Shown here: positions 17,732-24,957 of the stretch, piece after piece
Layout of the letters: every line of letters begins with the position of its first letter
Position numbering within the stretch: position 1 is the stretch's first letter
DNA from: Pseudalkalibacillus sp. SCS-8
GTDB lineage: Bacteria; Bacillota; Bacilli; Bacillales; Fictibacillaceae
Assembly (NCBI RefSeq): GCF_040126055.1
Contig: NZ_CP143541.1
Span: 1,922,001-1,986,000 of the forward strand
Direction of reading: 5' to 3'
Length of the DNA stretch: 64,000 nt
Notes under the pieces: generated by a model
Databases searched by the model: none
What the model was told of the DNA's origin: nothing
Seen by the model: only the letters and a program-made list of their open reading frames with translations
Translations under genes and position numbers: made by a program

Positions 17732-18562
17732 ATGCTACATATCGTCGCTTGCATCAAGCAAGTGCCTGATACGAAAATCATCAAGATGAATCCTAAGACA
17801 AATACAATGGATCGGGCCAGTGCGCCAGCGATTTTGAACCCATATGATGCACATGCCGTGGAGGAAGCAGTAAGAATAAAGAAGCGATATGGAGGTACGG
17901 TGTCCGTATTGACCATGGGACCCCCACCAGCTGTAAAAGCCATCAAGAAATGTATTGAAATCGGCGCTGATGAAGGGTATATGATTTCAGACAGGAAGTT
18001 TGCAGGTGCTGATACGTTGGCAACGAGTTATGCATTGACAAAAGCAATTGATAAAATTTCAAAAATCAAACCGGTCGATCTCGTTCTTTGCGGTAAAATG
18101 ACCATCGACGGTGATACTGGACAAGTTGGTCCCGGCATAGCCCGACGATTGGATATCCCACCATTGACGTCAGTCAAAAAAGTGGAGGAAGTCAATCAAG
18201 TTGGTGGGTATGTTATTATCCACCGAAAAATCGAGGATGGACATGAGGTCATCCAGTCGAGTTTACCGTGCTTGATGTCAGTAGAAAAGGAAATCAACGA
18301 AGTCCCATATTCACCATTTCCGAATATGCTCAAAGCTGCACGTTACGAACCAACCATTTGGTCCGTTGAAGATTTAGAAGATGTTGATGTTAAACAATTA
18401 GGACTGAAGGGTTCACCGACCATCGTCGCTAAGGTATGGGCACCTCCGAAACCTGAAGGCGGAATAATGCTTGAGGGGAATGCAAACGAACAAGTAAAAG
18501 AGCTTCTTTCGATCGTTTTAGAAAAGAGAGAACTGTTCCAATCAAAGGGGGGAGCTTCATGA
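17732..18562 (+). CDS. fixA: Electron transfer flavoprotein beta-type subunit, FixA
   Basis: A 276-residue ETF beta-family subunit. LHIVACIKQVPDT at the N-terminus and CGKMTIDGDTGQVGP in the middle are family signatures, and LNPYDAHAVEEAVRIK lies at the usual place. With FixB it binds FAD. In the FixABCX complex it carries the bifurcating flavin side that takes electrons from NADH. AGGAGAGGTGTCC precedes the ATG, and its stop overlaps fixB (ATGA). Confidence 0.93.
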   Translation: MLHIVACIKQVPDTKIIKMNPKTNTMDRASAPAILNPYDAHAVEEAVRIKKRYGGTVSVLTMGPPPAVKAIKKCIEIGADEGYMISDRKFAGADTLATSYALTKAIDKISKIKPVDLVLCGKMTIDGDTGQVGPGIARRLDIPPLTSVKKVEEVNQVGGYVIIHRKIEDGHEVIQSSLPCLMSVEKEINEVPYSPFPNMLKAARYEPTIWSVEDLEDVDVKQLGLKGSPTIVAKVWAPPKPEGGIMLEGNANEQVKELLSIVLEKRELFQSKGGAS

Positions 18563-19593
18563 ATTTCGAGGAGTACAGTGGGGTGTGGGTTTTCATAGAA
18601 GAACAGGGAGAAGGCATCGCTCCCGTTTCACTGGAGTTACTCGGTGCCGGTAGACGACTAGCGGATAAGCGGGGAGTTCAACTGGGTGGTGTCATCATCG
18701 GAAACAATGTGGAGCATCTTCCTCAAATTGCGTTTGCATATGGAGCTGATGTCATCTACCTCTATGACCAGGAAATTTTCAAGCATTATCGCACGGAATC
18801 CTATATGAAGGCTCTTCTCCACTGTAGTGAGAAACATAAACCTGAGATCATCTTATTTGGGGCTACTTCCACTGGAAAAGACCTGGCTAGTGCTGTTGCG
18901 ACGGATTTACCAACAGGATTGACCGCTGATACGACTGAACTGGATGTAGAAGAGGATACAGGCTTACTTTTAGCGAGCAGACCAGCTTTTGGCGGGAACA
19001 TCATGGCAACGATTTTGTGTAAAAAGTACCGTCCACAAATGGCTACTGTTCGGCCGAAAGTGATGAAAGCACTTGATCCAGAAGATGGACGAACAGGGAA
19101 GCTCGTCAAAGAAAACATAGATGTAAATGAAGAAGATATTCGGACCAAGGTCCTCGAAATCGTCCGGACCACGACCAAAAAAGTAAGAATCGATGAAGCA
19201 GATATCATTGTTGCTGGCGGTAAAGGCCTCGGAAGTGCACAAGGTTTTCAGCTTATCCATCAACTGGCGGCTACAATCGGTGGAGCAGTTGGAGCTAGCC
19301 GGGATGTCGTGGAAGCGGGATGGATCGATCATCATCACCAAGTCGGGCAGACCGGTGTTACTGTCACTCCGAAAATTTACATTGCTGTAGGAATTTCAGG
19401 CGCGATCCAACACCTCGTCGGAATGAAGAACTCCGGTATGATTATTGCAATCAATAAAGATCCGGATGCAGCGATATTCGAAGCTTGCCATTACGGAATT
19501 GTAGGGGATGCATTTGAAATTCTTCCACTCCTAATTGAAGAATTCAGTAAAGCGTTAGCTAGAGAGGAGGTCGACCATGTCCGAAAGGTTTGA
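18559..19593 (+). CDS. fixB: Electron transfer flavoprotein alpha-type subunit, FixB
   Basis: A 344-residue ETF alpha-family subunit. The C-terminal FAD domain is clear: VAGGKGLGSAQGF, GGAVGASRDVVEAGW, HHQVGQTGVTVTP, YIAVGISGAIQHLVGM and IAINKDPDAAIF. It shares its start with the fixA stop and its end with the fixC start, so translational coupling is expected. Confidence 0.93.
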   Translation: MNFEEYSGVWVFIEEQGEGIAPVSLELLGAGRRLADKRGVQLGGVIIGNNVEHLPQIAFAYGADVIYLYDQEIFKHYRTESYMKALLHCSEKHKPEIILFGATSTGKDLASAVATDLPTGLTADTTELDVEEDTGLLLASRPAFGGNIMATILCKKYRPQMATVRPKVMKALDPEDGRTGKLVKENIDVNEEDIRTKVLEIVRTTTKKVRIDEADIIVAGGKGLGSAQGFQLIHQLAATIGGAVGASRDVVEAGWIDHHHQVGQTGVTVTPKIYIAVGISGAIQHLVGMKNSGMIIAINKDPDAAIFEACHYGIVGDAFEILPLLIEEFSKALAREEVDHVRKV

Positions 19594-20872
19594 TTGCATT
19601 ATCGTAGGTGCTGGACCAGCCGGCATCTCCTGTGCATATGAACTGGCTAAGGGTGGCGCAAACGTCTTGTTGTTGGAGCGGGGCGAATACCCTGGCTCAA
19701 AGAATGTTATGGGAGGGGTCCTGTACAGAAAAATGATGGAGGACGTCATCCCCGAGTTTTATAAAGAAGCTCCACTTGAGCGACCCATTGTCGAGCAGCG
19801 ATTCATGATGATGGATAAGGAGTCAGCGGTCACATTCGGCTACAAAGGAATGGAGTGGGGGCAAGAGCCCTATAACAATTTCACGGTTTTGCGGGCGAAA
19901 TTTGACCAATGGTTCGCTTCAAAAGCCGTTGAACAAGGGGCACTCTTAGTCAATGAAACGGTCGTTACGGAATGTATCGTGGAGAATGGAAAAGTTGTCG
20001 GTGTAAGAACAGACAGACCGGATGGTGATGTCTATGCTGACGTTGTCGTTCTTGCTGATGGTGTCAATTCGCTCCTCGCTAAATCGCTCGGTTTCCATAA
20101 AGAGTACCGTCCTGATGAAGTAGCACTTGCTACAATGGAGATTTTAAAGCTCGATAAAAAAATCATCGAGGATCGTTTCAACCTTGAGCCGAACCAAGGC
20201 TGTACAATCGAACTTTTCGGGGATGCGACGAAAGGGATACTTGGCACAGGCTTCCTATACACGAACAAGGACTCATTGAGCATCGGAGTTGGAACGTTGC
20301 TCTCTGGTTTAATTAAACACAAGATCCGGCCATATGAATTATTGGATTATGTGAAAAACCATCCGATGATCCGACCTTACCTCCAAGGCACCGAGCAACA
20401 GGAATACCTGGCTCATTTGATTCCTGAAGGTGGTTATAAATCGATGGGGAAAGTCGTCGGGAATGGCGTCATCGTTGTCGGAGATGCAGCACAGCTCGTC
20501 AATGCCATCCACCGTGAAGGCTCGAATCTGGCGATGACCTCTGGAAGGATTGCCGCGGAAACCGTTATGAACGCGATGGAGAAAGGTGATTACTCAGAAG
20601 GTACATTAGATCAATACCGTATGAAGTTGATGGCTAGCTTTGTCGGTCAAGATATGAAGAAGTATAAAGATTCAACCCATCATTTTGATAAGTTCCCTCA
20701 GTATTTCGATCAATATATTCCGATGATGAACAAAGCAGCCAGTCAAATGTTCACCGTTGATGGCAAGTCAAAATGGGAAAAACAGAAAAAGATTTGGAAG
20801 GACATCGGCTCACCAAGGGAAAAAATCAAAATCGCTCGTGATTTCTACCGAGCATGGAAGGTGATGAAGTGA
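19577..20872 (+). CDS. fixC: FixC, ETF:quinone oxidoreductase-type flavoprotein
   Basis: A 431-residue FAD enzyme. The dinucleotide fold is at the N-terminus (CIIVGAGPAGISCAYELAKG), followed by PGSKNVMGGVLY. VVGDAAQLVNAIHREGSNLA near residue 300 is the second FAD motif. In FixABCX it receives electrons from FixAB and passes them to quinone. GAGAGGAGGTCGACC precedes the ATG. The last bases overlap fixX. Confidence 0.93.
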   Translation: MSERFDCIIVGAGPAGISCAYELAKGGANVLLLERGEYPGSKNVMGGVLYRKMMEDVIPEFYKEAPLERPIVEQRFMMMDKESAVTFGYKGMEWGQEPYNNFTVLRAKFDQWFASKAVEQGALLVNETVVTECIVENGKVVGVRTDRPDGDVYADVVVLADGVNSLLAKSLGFHKEYRPDEVALATMEILKLDKKIIEDRFNLEPNQGCTIELFGDATKGILGTGFLYTNKDSLSIGVGTLLSGLIKHKIRPYELLDYVKNHPMIRPYLQGTEQQEYLAHLIPEGGYKSMGKVVGNGVIVVGDAAQLVNAIHREGSNLAMTSGRIAAETVMNAMEKGDYSEGTLDQYRMKLMASFVGQDMKKYKDSTHHFDKFPQYFDQYIPMMNKAASQMFTVDGKSKWEKQKKIWKDIGSPREKIKIARDFYRAWKVMK

Positions 20873-21168
20873 TGAGTGAAGAAAAAAAGCCTCAGTCCAT
20901 TGAAGAGAAACAATACCTTGTCCGGTTCAATGCAGATACGAAATCTCATCTCCACGTCAAAAACCCTGAAATCTGCTTGACCGATTGCCCGGACAAAATC
21001 TGTACGATCTTCTGTCCGGCTGAAATTTACAAATGGGAAGACATACGAATGCATGTCGGATACGAAGGCTGTCATGAATGTGGAAGCTGCCGAATCGGGT
21101 GCCCACATGAAAACATTGATTGGGTATACCCAAAGGGTGGCCATGGGATCATTTTCAGATTAGGTTGA
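20872..21168 (+). CDS. fixX: FixX, ferredoxin-like iron-sulfur subunit
   Basis: A 98-residue ferredoxin-like partner of FixC. The C-rich core is CLTDCPDKICTIFCPAEIY followed by GCHECGSCRIGCPHENIDW, with spacing like the iron-sulfur domain of ETF-QO. ATG 20872 overlaps the fixC stop and follows GGAAGGTGATG; the upstream in-frame ATG 20854 lies within fixC and is less likely. It ends the fixABCX operon at a terminator. Confidence 0.92.
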   Translation: MSEEKKPQSIEEKQYLVRFNADTKSHLHVKNPEICLTDCPDKICTIFCPAEIYKWEDIRMHVGYEGCHECGSCRIGCPHENIDWVYPKGGHGIIFRLG

Positions 21169-21178
21169 TCGAGTAGGT

Positions 21179-21208
21179 GAGTTGACCTTCTTGGTCAACT
21201 CTTTTTTT
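21179..21208 (+). terminator. Terminator of the fixABCX operon
   Basis: GAGTTGACC, loop TTCTT, GGTCAACTC, then seven Ts. Confidence 0.93.
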
Positions 21209-21351
21209 ATTTGTTTAAAATTAATCCTATAAAATGAAAAAACACCCTCTCAACTGGAGGCGTGTTCCAACTCGTATGTATGTCAGGTGTTTGTATATTG
21301 TTTCACAAACTATGTTAAAAAGAGAGAAAGATAGTCCTTCATCTCTATCTT

Positions 21352-21678
21352 TTATTTGATCAATGTGAACATTTGACCTTCTTTGGCCTTCTTTTCTAAT
21401 TGGCTTGTGTAATCAATTGCCTCATAAATTGAGGTGAAATTTCCAGAGACATAGTAGGGCATTTTATAATTGAAGCCGCCACACTGCTTAGAAGGGAAGA
21501 CGAATACATTCCATTGATAAGCCCCGGTGACCTTATCCATTTCACTGCCTTCTAAAGCGATGAGCCAATGCGTGCAACTCTCACAATGATTTTGTTCCTT
21601 GACTGTGGCTTGATCGCTTTCACCTATTAAGACTAGTGCTCGCTGATAAAACTCTCCATAATTAGGTGCACTCTTCAT
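21352..21678 (-). CDS. Conserved-looking small soluble protein of unknown function
   Basis: About 108 residues starting MKSAPNYGEFYQ, preceded by GGAAAGGAGTG at about 9 nt. It has a CESC motif (EQNHCESCTHWLIAL) and a later Cys-Gly-Gly (SKQCGGFNYKMPYY), so metal binding is possible. I do not recognise the family. It is convergent with fixX. Confidence 0.62.
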   Translation of the reverse strand: MKSAPNYGEFYQRALVLIGESDQATVKEQNHCESCTHWLIALEGSEMDKVTGAYQWNVFVFPSKQCGGFNYKMPYYVSGNFTSIYEAIDYTSQLEKKAKEGQMFTLIK

Positions 21679-21828
21679 CGGCAACACTCCTTTCCGAAAA
21701 TAAACCTGAAAACGTAAAAAAGGTCTTATAGCAGTATATGTACGACCTCGGAAAATGATTATTCAATTTTCTGATAATAACTAAAAAAGAGAGACTGACT
21801 AAAAACGTCAATCTCTTTATACGCGATA

Positions 21829-21972
21829 TTAGTAGTAACCGAATCCGCAACATCCGCGTCTGCGGCGGCGAGCACCACCTACGCCAGCTGCTCCTACGAT
21901 AATCAGCAAAATGAACAGTACGACCACCAAAGCAAATGCTTTCCCAGTGAACCCTGCAACTGAATCACTCAA
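21829..21972 (-). CDS. YjcZ-family small sporulation protein
   Basis: A 47-residue protein starting with TTG, preceded by AAAGGAGG at 8 nt. It is a single membrane helix (FALVVVLFILLIIVGAA) followed by GVGG, five arginines and GCCGFGYY. The FALxVVLFxLLIIVG helix is the hallmark of YjcZ-type small proteins made during sporulation. Two relatives lie nearby (23515 and 24653). Confidence 0.85.
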   Translation of the reverse strand: MSDSVAGFTGKAFALVVVLFILLIIVGAAGVGGARRRRRGCCGFGYY

Positions 21973-22112
21973 GTGAAAAACCTCCTTTCATTCTACTATA
22001 TGAATCGTCAGAGAGATTTGGACAGGCTATTGAGTATGAGATAGAAAAATAGGCAAATCTTTTTCCAAGATGACTTGAACGATTTATACTTGACTGAAAG
22101 GAGGATGAAAAC

Positions 22113-22877
22113 ATGTTGCTGGAAAAATTACCTGAGATCCGTATGCAGGATTTAAACGGAAATCCGTACAGTACGAAACAACTCGAAGGGAAAAAAGCAT
22201 TGATTTTCATGTGGGCATCCTGGTGAAGGTGCCGCCAACAACTGCCAGGATGGCAGAAATTTTACGAATCAATTAAACATGAAAACTTTGAAATCTTATC
22301 GGTCGCGGTAGATGTGCAAGGTCCTGAAGTGGTGAAGCCGTATGTGACAGGTACAACGTTTAAGACAGTCGTTGATACGGAAAATCGATTAAGCAATCAT
22401 TTTCAGTTCAAGATTGTCCCAAATGGGATTTTTGTTGACGAAGATGGCACAATAAGACTCGTCAAACAAGGATTTAAAGTCGACGAAGAGACACATGTCG
22501 AGGCTGTAAGAGAATTGATTGATGAGCAGGTGGATAAGGTAGAGCTGACAGATGATTATTACACTCCTCCAACTGATTTAGAGAAAATACAACAACAATT
22601 AGCCGAAACAAAATACAAATTAGCCATGCAGTATTTGCAGCATGGACAAAAAGAAGATGCGCTGACAGAGTTGGATGAAGCGATTAAACTCGATCCTGAT
22701 AACTTCCTGATCCGGAAACAGAGATGGTATATCCGGTACCCAGAAAAGTTCGAAGGTACGATTGATACTGACTGGCAGCAGGCATTATTGAGAAGAGAAC
22801 GTGAACAAGAGGCTCAAGAAAACGGCTCATCCGAATGTGGACCAGAAGGCTGTGAAATACCAGGAACAGACCGGTGA
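22113..22877 (+). CDS. Thioredoxin-fold (TlpA-like) protein with in-frame TGA, probable selenoprotein
   Basis: AAAGGAGG precedes ATG 22113. The frame runs 254 codons to 22877, interrupted only by TGA at codon 38 (22224-22226). Before it, ALIFMWASW is the strand leading to the redox centre of TlpA/ResA-like proteins, where catalytic Cys is expected. After it come RCRQQLPGWQKFYE, a thioredoxin-fold core (EILSVAVDVQG, FKIVPNGIFVDEDG), a TPR-like helical pair (about 165-205, ALTELDEAIKLDPDNF) and the tail CGPEGCEIP. Reading TGA as selenocysteine gives the active site WASWURC. No further stop or frameshift occurs over 216 codons. A hairpin at 22242-22256 fits a bacterial SECIS. A nonsense-mutated pseudogene is the alternative. 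Confidence 0.8.
22224..22256 (+). promoter_or_regulatory. Candidate bacterial SECIS element (first)
   Basis: TGA at 22224-22226 is followed by CTGCCA (22242-22247), loop GGA (22248-22250) and TGGCAG (22251-22256), a perfect 6-bp stem. The apical loop begins 21 nt after the TGA and starts with G. The published bacterial SECIS consensus asks for about 16-37 nt and a G among the first two loop bases. Confidence 0.7.
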
Positions 22878-22926
22878 GATAACACTTGGACGGTTCCTCA
22901 ATGGAATAAATTAAAAATGATATGTA

Positions 22927-22958
22927 GGGAGGACTCTGACAGAGTTCCTCTTTTTTTT
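22927..22958 (+). terminator. Terminator after the TGA-containing thioredoxin-fold gene
   Basis: GAGGACTCTGACAGAGTTCCTC folds into a hairpin, followed by eight Ts. Confidence 0.88.
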
Positions 22959-22996
22959 GCTCTTCATCAATATTTTCTTATGTTAAATAAAAGGGA

Positions 22997-23275
22997 CTAA
23001 AAGCGGGCAAAAAACGTTTTGATTTTCATATAGTTATACATGATTCGTGCATGACGGGCTTCTTCGGTATCGTATTGCATTTCCTCACGGAGCCGTTCCA
23101 TGAATTCAAGATCACACTCCAAGCAAGGTCCATAGCATTCATAACATTCATCATGTGCTTTGCATGCTGCATCCACATCATTGATTGGAAAACCAGGACC
23201 ACTGCAGCCAGGTCCACACCAACGATAGCCTGGAAACACGCAAAAGCCCTTTCTAGGTTTCCTTCTATCGCACAT
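22997..23275 (-). CDS. Phospholipase A2-like small protein
   Basis: A 92-residue protein. YRWCGPGCSGPG resembles the calcium-binding loop, and DVDAACKAHDECYECYG contains the C-x-x-H-D active-site motif of the secreted phospholipase A2 fold, also seen in parvovirus VP1. Additional cysteines (CYGPCLECD) suggest disulfides. There is no signal peptide. The start MCDRRKPRKG follows AGAGGAGG at about 10 nt. Related short proteins in Bacillaceae are poorly characterised. Lipase activity is inferred from the motif only. Confidence 0.75.
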   Translation of the reverse strand: MCDRRKPRKGFCVFPGYRWCGPGCSGPGFPINDVDAACKAHDECYECYGPCLECDLEFMERLREEMQYDTEEARHARIMYNYMKIKTFFARF

Positions 23276-23399
23276 CTCAAGAAACCTCCTCTGTTGAAAT
23301 GACATACCCATCTATAAGGACAGCCTTTACTAGTACGATATGCTTTGTCCTTACTCCAGGTTTGTCCAAACACCCACGGAAGAGGAGGTTTGTATCAAT

Positions 23400-23471
23400 A
23401 TGGGAAGAAATTTGGACAAGGTCTATAAACCCTTGTCCAAACAATTTGTTGGTACAAGCATAGCTTATTAA
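23400..23471 (+). CDS. Possible 23-residue peptide (low confidence)
   Basis: AGAGGAGG at 23381-23388 is followed 11 nt later by ATG and a 23-codon frame (MGRNLDKVYKPLSKQ...). It lies 43 bp upstream of a YjcZ-like gene and contains a strong inverted repeat. It may be a leader or a chance frame. Confidence 0.25.
   Translation: MGRNLDKVYKPLSKQFVGTSIAY
23411..23441. repeat. Inverted repeat, 11-bp stem
   Basis: TTTGGACAAGG (23411-23421) and CCTTGTCCAAA (23431-23441) are exact inverse complements around a 9-nt loop. A third copy of the half-site, TTTGTCCAAAC, occurs at 23361. No T-tract follows, so it is not a standard terminator. Confidence 0.7.
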
Positions 23472-23514
23472 TAAGAAGCATTCCTTCTTAATCCATTGAG
23501 AAAGGAGTTTTTTC

Positions 23515-23607
23515 ATGTCATACGCACGTGGAGGATCAGGATTCGCACTGATCGTAGTTCTGTTTGTCCTACTAATTATCGTAGGTGTCAGTTTCGTAAA
23601 CTGGTAA
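23515..23607 (+). CDS. YjcZ-like small sporulation protein
   Basis: A 30-residue protein, MSYARGGSGF then ALIVVLFVLLIIVGVSFVNW, with AAAGGAG 9 nt before the ATG. It is one hydrophobic helix with the FALIVVLFxLLIIVG pattern shared by 21829-21972 and 24653-24802. A role in sporulation is inferred from the family. Confidence 0.85.
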   Translation: MSYARGGSGFALIVVLFVLLIIVGVSFVNW

Positions 23608-23714
23608 GCTAGATGATTGAGTGAAAATGGGGTTTGGCTGGAAGTTCTCAGTCATTCCCTTAACTTTTGTGTTTTTCGGAATGGCTCAATGATATGGTGA
23701 AGGAGGAGAATCAA

Positions 23715-23960
23715 ATGTCAGCTGAATATTACCATGGTTTATTTTGTGAAAACATTGGAAATTGTGTAGAAATCACATGTCATGACGGCAATGTCTACCA
23801 CGGTTACATCGATCATTGCGATCATCGAAATGTATACCTTCGTCCATTAAACGATGATGGTGGAAATGACACAGGTCTATTTTTCTTTTTTGGTGCCGGA
23901 CTTATCGCAGTCGGTTTAGTTGCGATTGCTGCTGCAAGTTTTTCACCGTTCTTTTGGTAG
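23715..23960 (+). CDS. Small protein, Sm-like N-terminus and C-terminal hydrophobic segment
   Basis: An 81-residue protein starting at ATG 23715, preceded by AAGGAGGAGAATCAA. The first half, CVEITCHDGNVYHGYIDHCD followed by RNVYLRPL, resembles the G-x-V-x-G pattern of small beta-barrel (LSM-like) proteins. The second half is a glycine-rich hydrophobic segment (LFFFFGAGLIAVGLVAIAAA). Similar proteins sit among spore-related genes in Bacillaceae; the function is unknown. Confidence 0.68.
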   Translation: MSAEYYHGLFCENIGNCVEITCHDGNVYHGYIDHCDHRNVYLRPLNDDGGNDTGLFFFFGAGLIAVGLVAIAAASFSPFFW

Positions 23961-24016
23961 GAGATAATGGCCTATCCTCTATGATGGCGATCTGTACATA
24001 GGGTTTAGGCTTTTCC

Positions 24017-24577
24017 TTATTTAGATGGAGCTTCATATTCTTCTTTTAACATCGCGTACAGATTGATATTCGAATACCTTTCCTTTTGGAATATGGCTTT
24101 ACGTAGGGTTCCTTCTAATTTGAAATCATTTCGTTGTAGTATTCGATTTGCTGGAGCGTTCTCTTCGATTACGCGGGCATACAGACGATTCAACGAGAGT
24201 GTGTGGAAACCGAAGTCCATGATCGTAGTCAGCATCTCTTGGCCGTATCCTTGTTTCCAATACACTTTTGCAAGCAAAGCACCGATTTCGCTTTGATGAG
24301 AAAGACGATCCAAGTGTCGGAAGCCGGTCAAACCAATGAAATGGTTGGTCGCCCTTTCAAAGACAGCCCAATTAAATGGATGATTTGCAATCAGCCGTTC
24401 TATAAAATACGTTGCTTCAGTCATGCTTGAAACCGTGTAACCCAAGTCGTATTGGACGACGTCATGATCTGCCAGCAACTCCGTTACAGCAGGAAAATCC
24501 TCCGATTCAATCGCTCGATACATAAGTCGTTTAGACGTAAGTTTGGGAAGATCAACAATCCGCTTCTTTCCATCCAT
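24017..24577 (-). CDS. RimJ/RimL-type GNAT acetyltransferase
   Basis: A 186-residue acetyltransferase with the RimJ-like layout: LTSKRLMYRAIESEDFPAV at the start, FIGLTGFRHLD, IGALLAKVYWKQGYGQEML (acetyl-CoA loop) and NRLYARVIEENAPANRILQ (the N-x-x-S-x-x-v-l-e-k-like motif), then FKLEGTLRKAIF. AGGGGG lies before the ATG at 24577. The substrate is unknown. Confidence 0.87.
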   Translation of the reverse strand: MDGKKRIVDLPKLTSKRLMYRAIESEDFPAVTELLADHDVVQYDLGYTVSSMTEATYFIERLIANHPFNWAVFERATNHFIGLTGFRHLDRLSHQSEIGALLAKVYWKQGYGQEMLTTIMDFGFHTLSLNRLYARVIEENAPANRILQRNDFKLEGTLRKAIFQKERYSNINLYAMLKEEYEAPSK

Positions 24578-24652
24578 TATGAAGCCCCCTGACCCAGTCA
24601 AATAAGAAGGAGCTGCCCTGATTTCATTTGGACAACTCCATTGCCGATCCAA

Positions 24653-24802
24653 TTATTTTCCGTATCCCCCATGCCCATATCCATCGTATCCGTATCCATC
24701 ATAGTAGCAATAGCCACAGGCTGCTACCCCGATGATAATTAGCAGAATGAAGAGAACAACGATTAACGCAAAGCTTCCCCCATGTTTATATCCGTCACTC
24801 AT
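24653..24802 (-). CDS. YjcZ-family small sporulation protein
   Basis: A 49-residue protein starting MSDGYKHGGS, with helix FALIVVLFILLIIIG followed by VAACGYCYY and a Gly/Tyr-rich tail (DGYGYDGYGHGGYGK). GGAGGTAAT lies before the ATG. It is the third YjcZ-type gene within 3 kb. Confidence 0.87.
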   Translation of the reverse strand: MSDGYKHGGSFALIVVLFILLIIIGVAACGYCYYDGYGYDGYGHGGYGK

Positions 24803-24918
24803 TCCTATTACCTCCCAAAATTCAAATACAATAGCAATATATGTACCTAAGGGCGTTTGTGAACTGAAAAAAGGTATGATTGGGGTAAAATAGGCATTCG
24901 TGTAGAATATGGAACTAT

Positions 24919-24950
24919 AAAAGTCGACCGGAATCTTCGGTCGACTTTTT
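24919..24950. terminator. Terminator, likely bidirectional
   Basis: AAGTCGACCG, loop GAATCTT, CGGTCGACTTTTT. It lies just after the stop of the minus-strand Rieske gene. Confidence 0.85.
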
Positions 24951-24957
24951 CTGATTC

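Noticed and set aside
21230..21262. AACACCCTC/GAGGCGTGTT hairpin as a terminator or RNA
   Set aside because: The stem is interrupted, there is no T-tract and the fix operon already ends at 21179-21208.
22314..22877. A shorter thioredoxin-like gene starting at GTG/TTG codons after the TGA
   Set aside because: No ribosome binding site lies near 22314 and it would lose the first half of the fold. The upstream ATG 22113 has a strong site.
23277..23516. 79-codon minus-strand frame opposite a YjcZ-like region
   Set aside because: It crosses the inverted repeat and the start of the phospholipase-like gene and has no ribosome site or motif.
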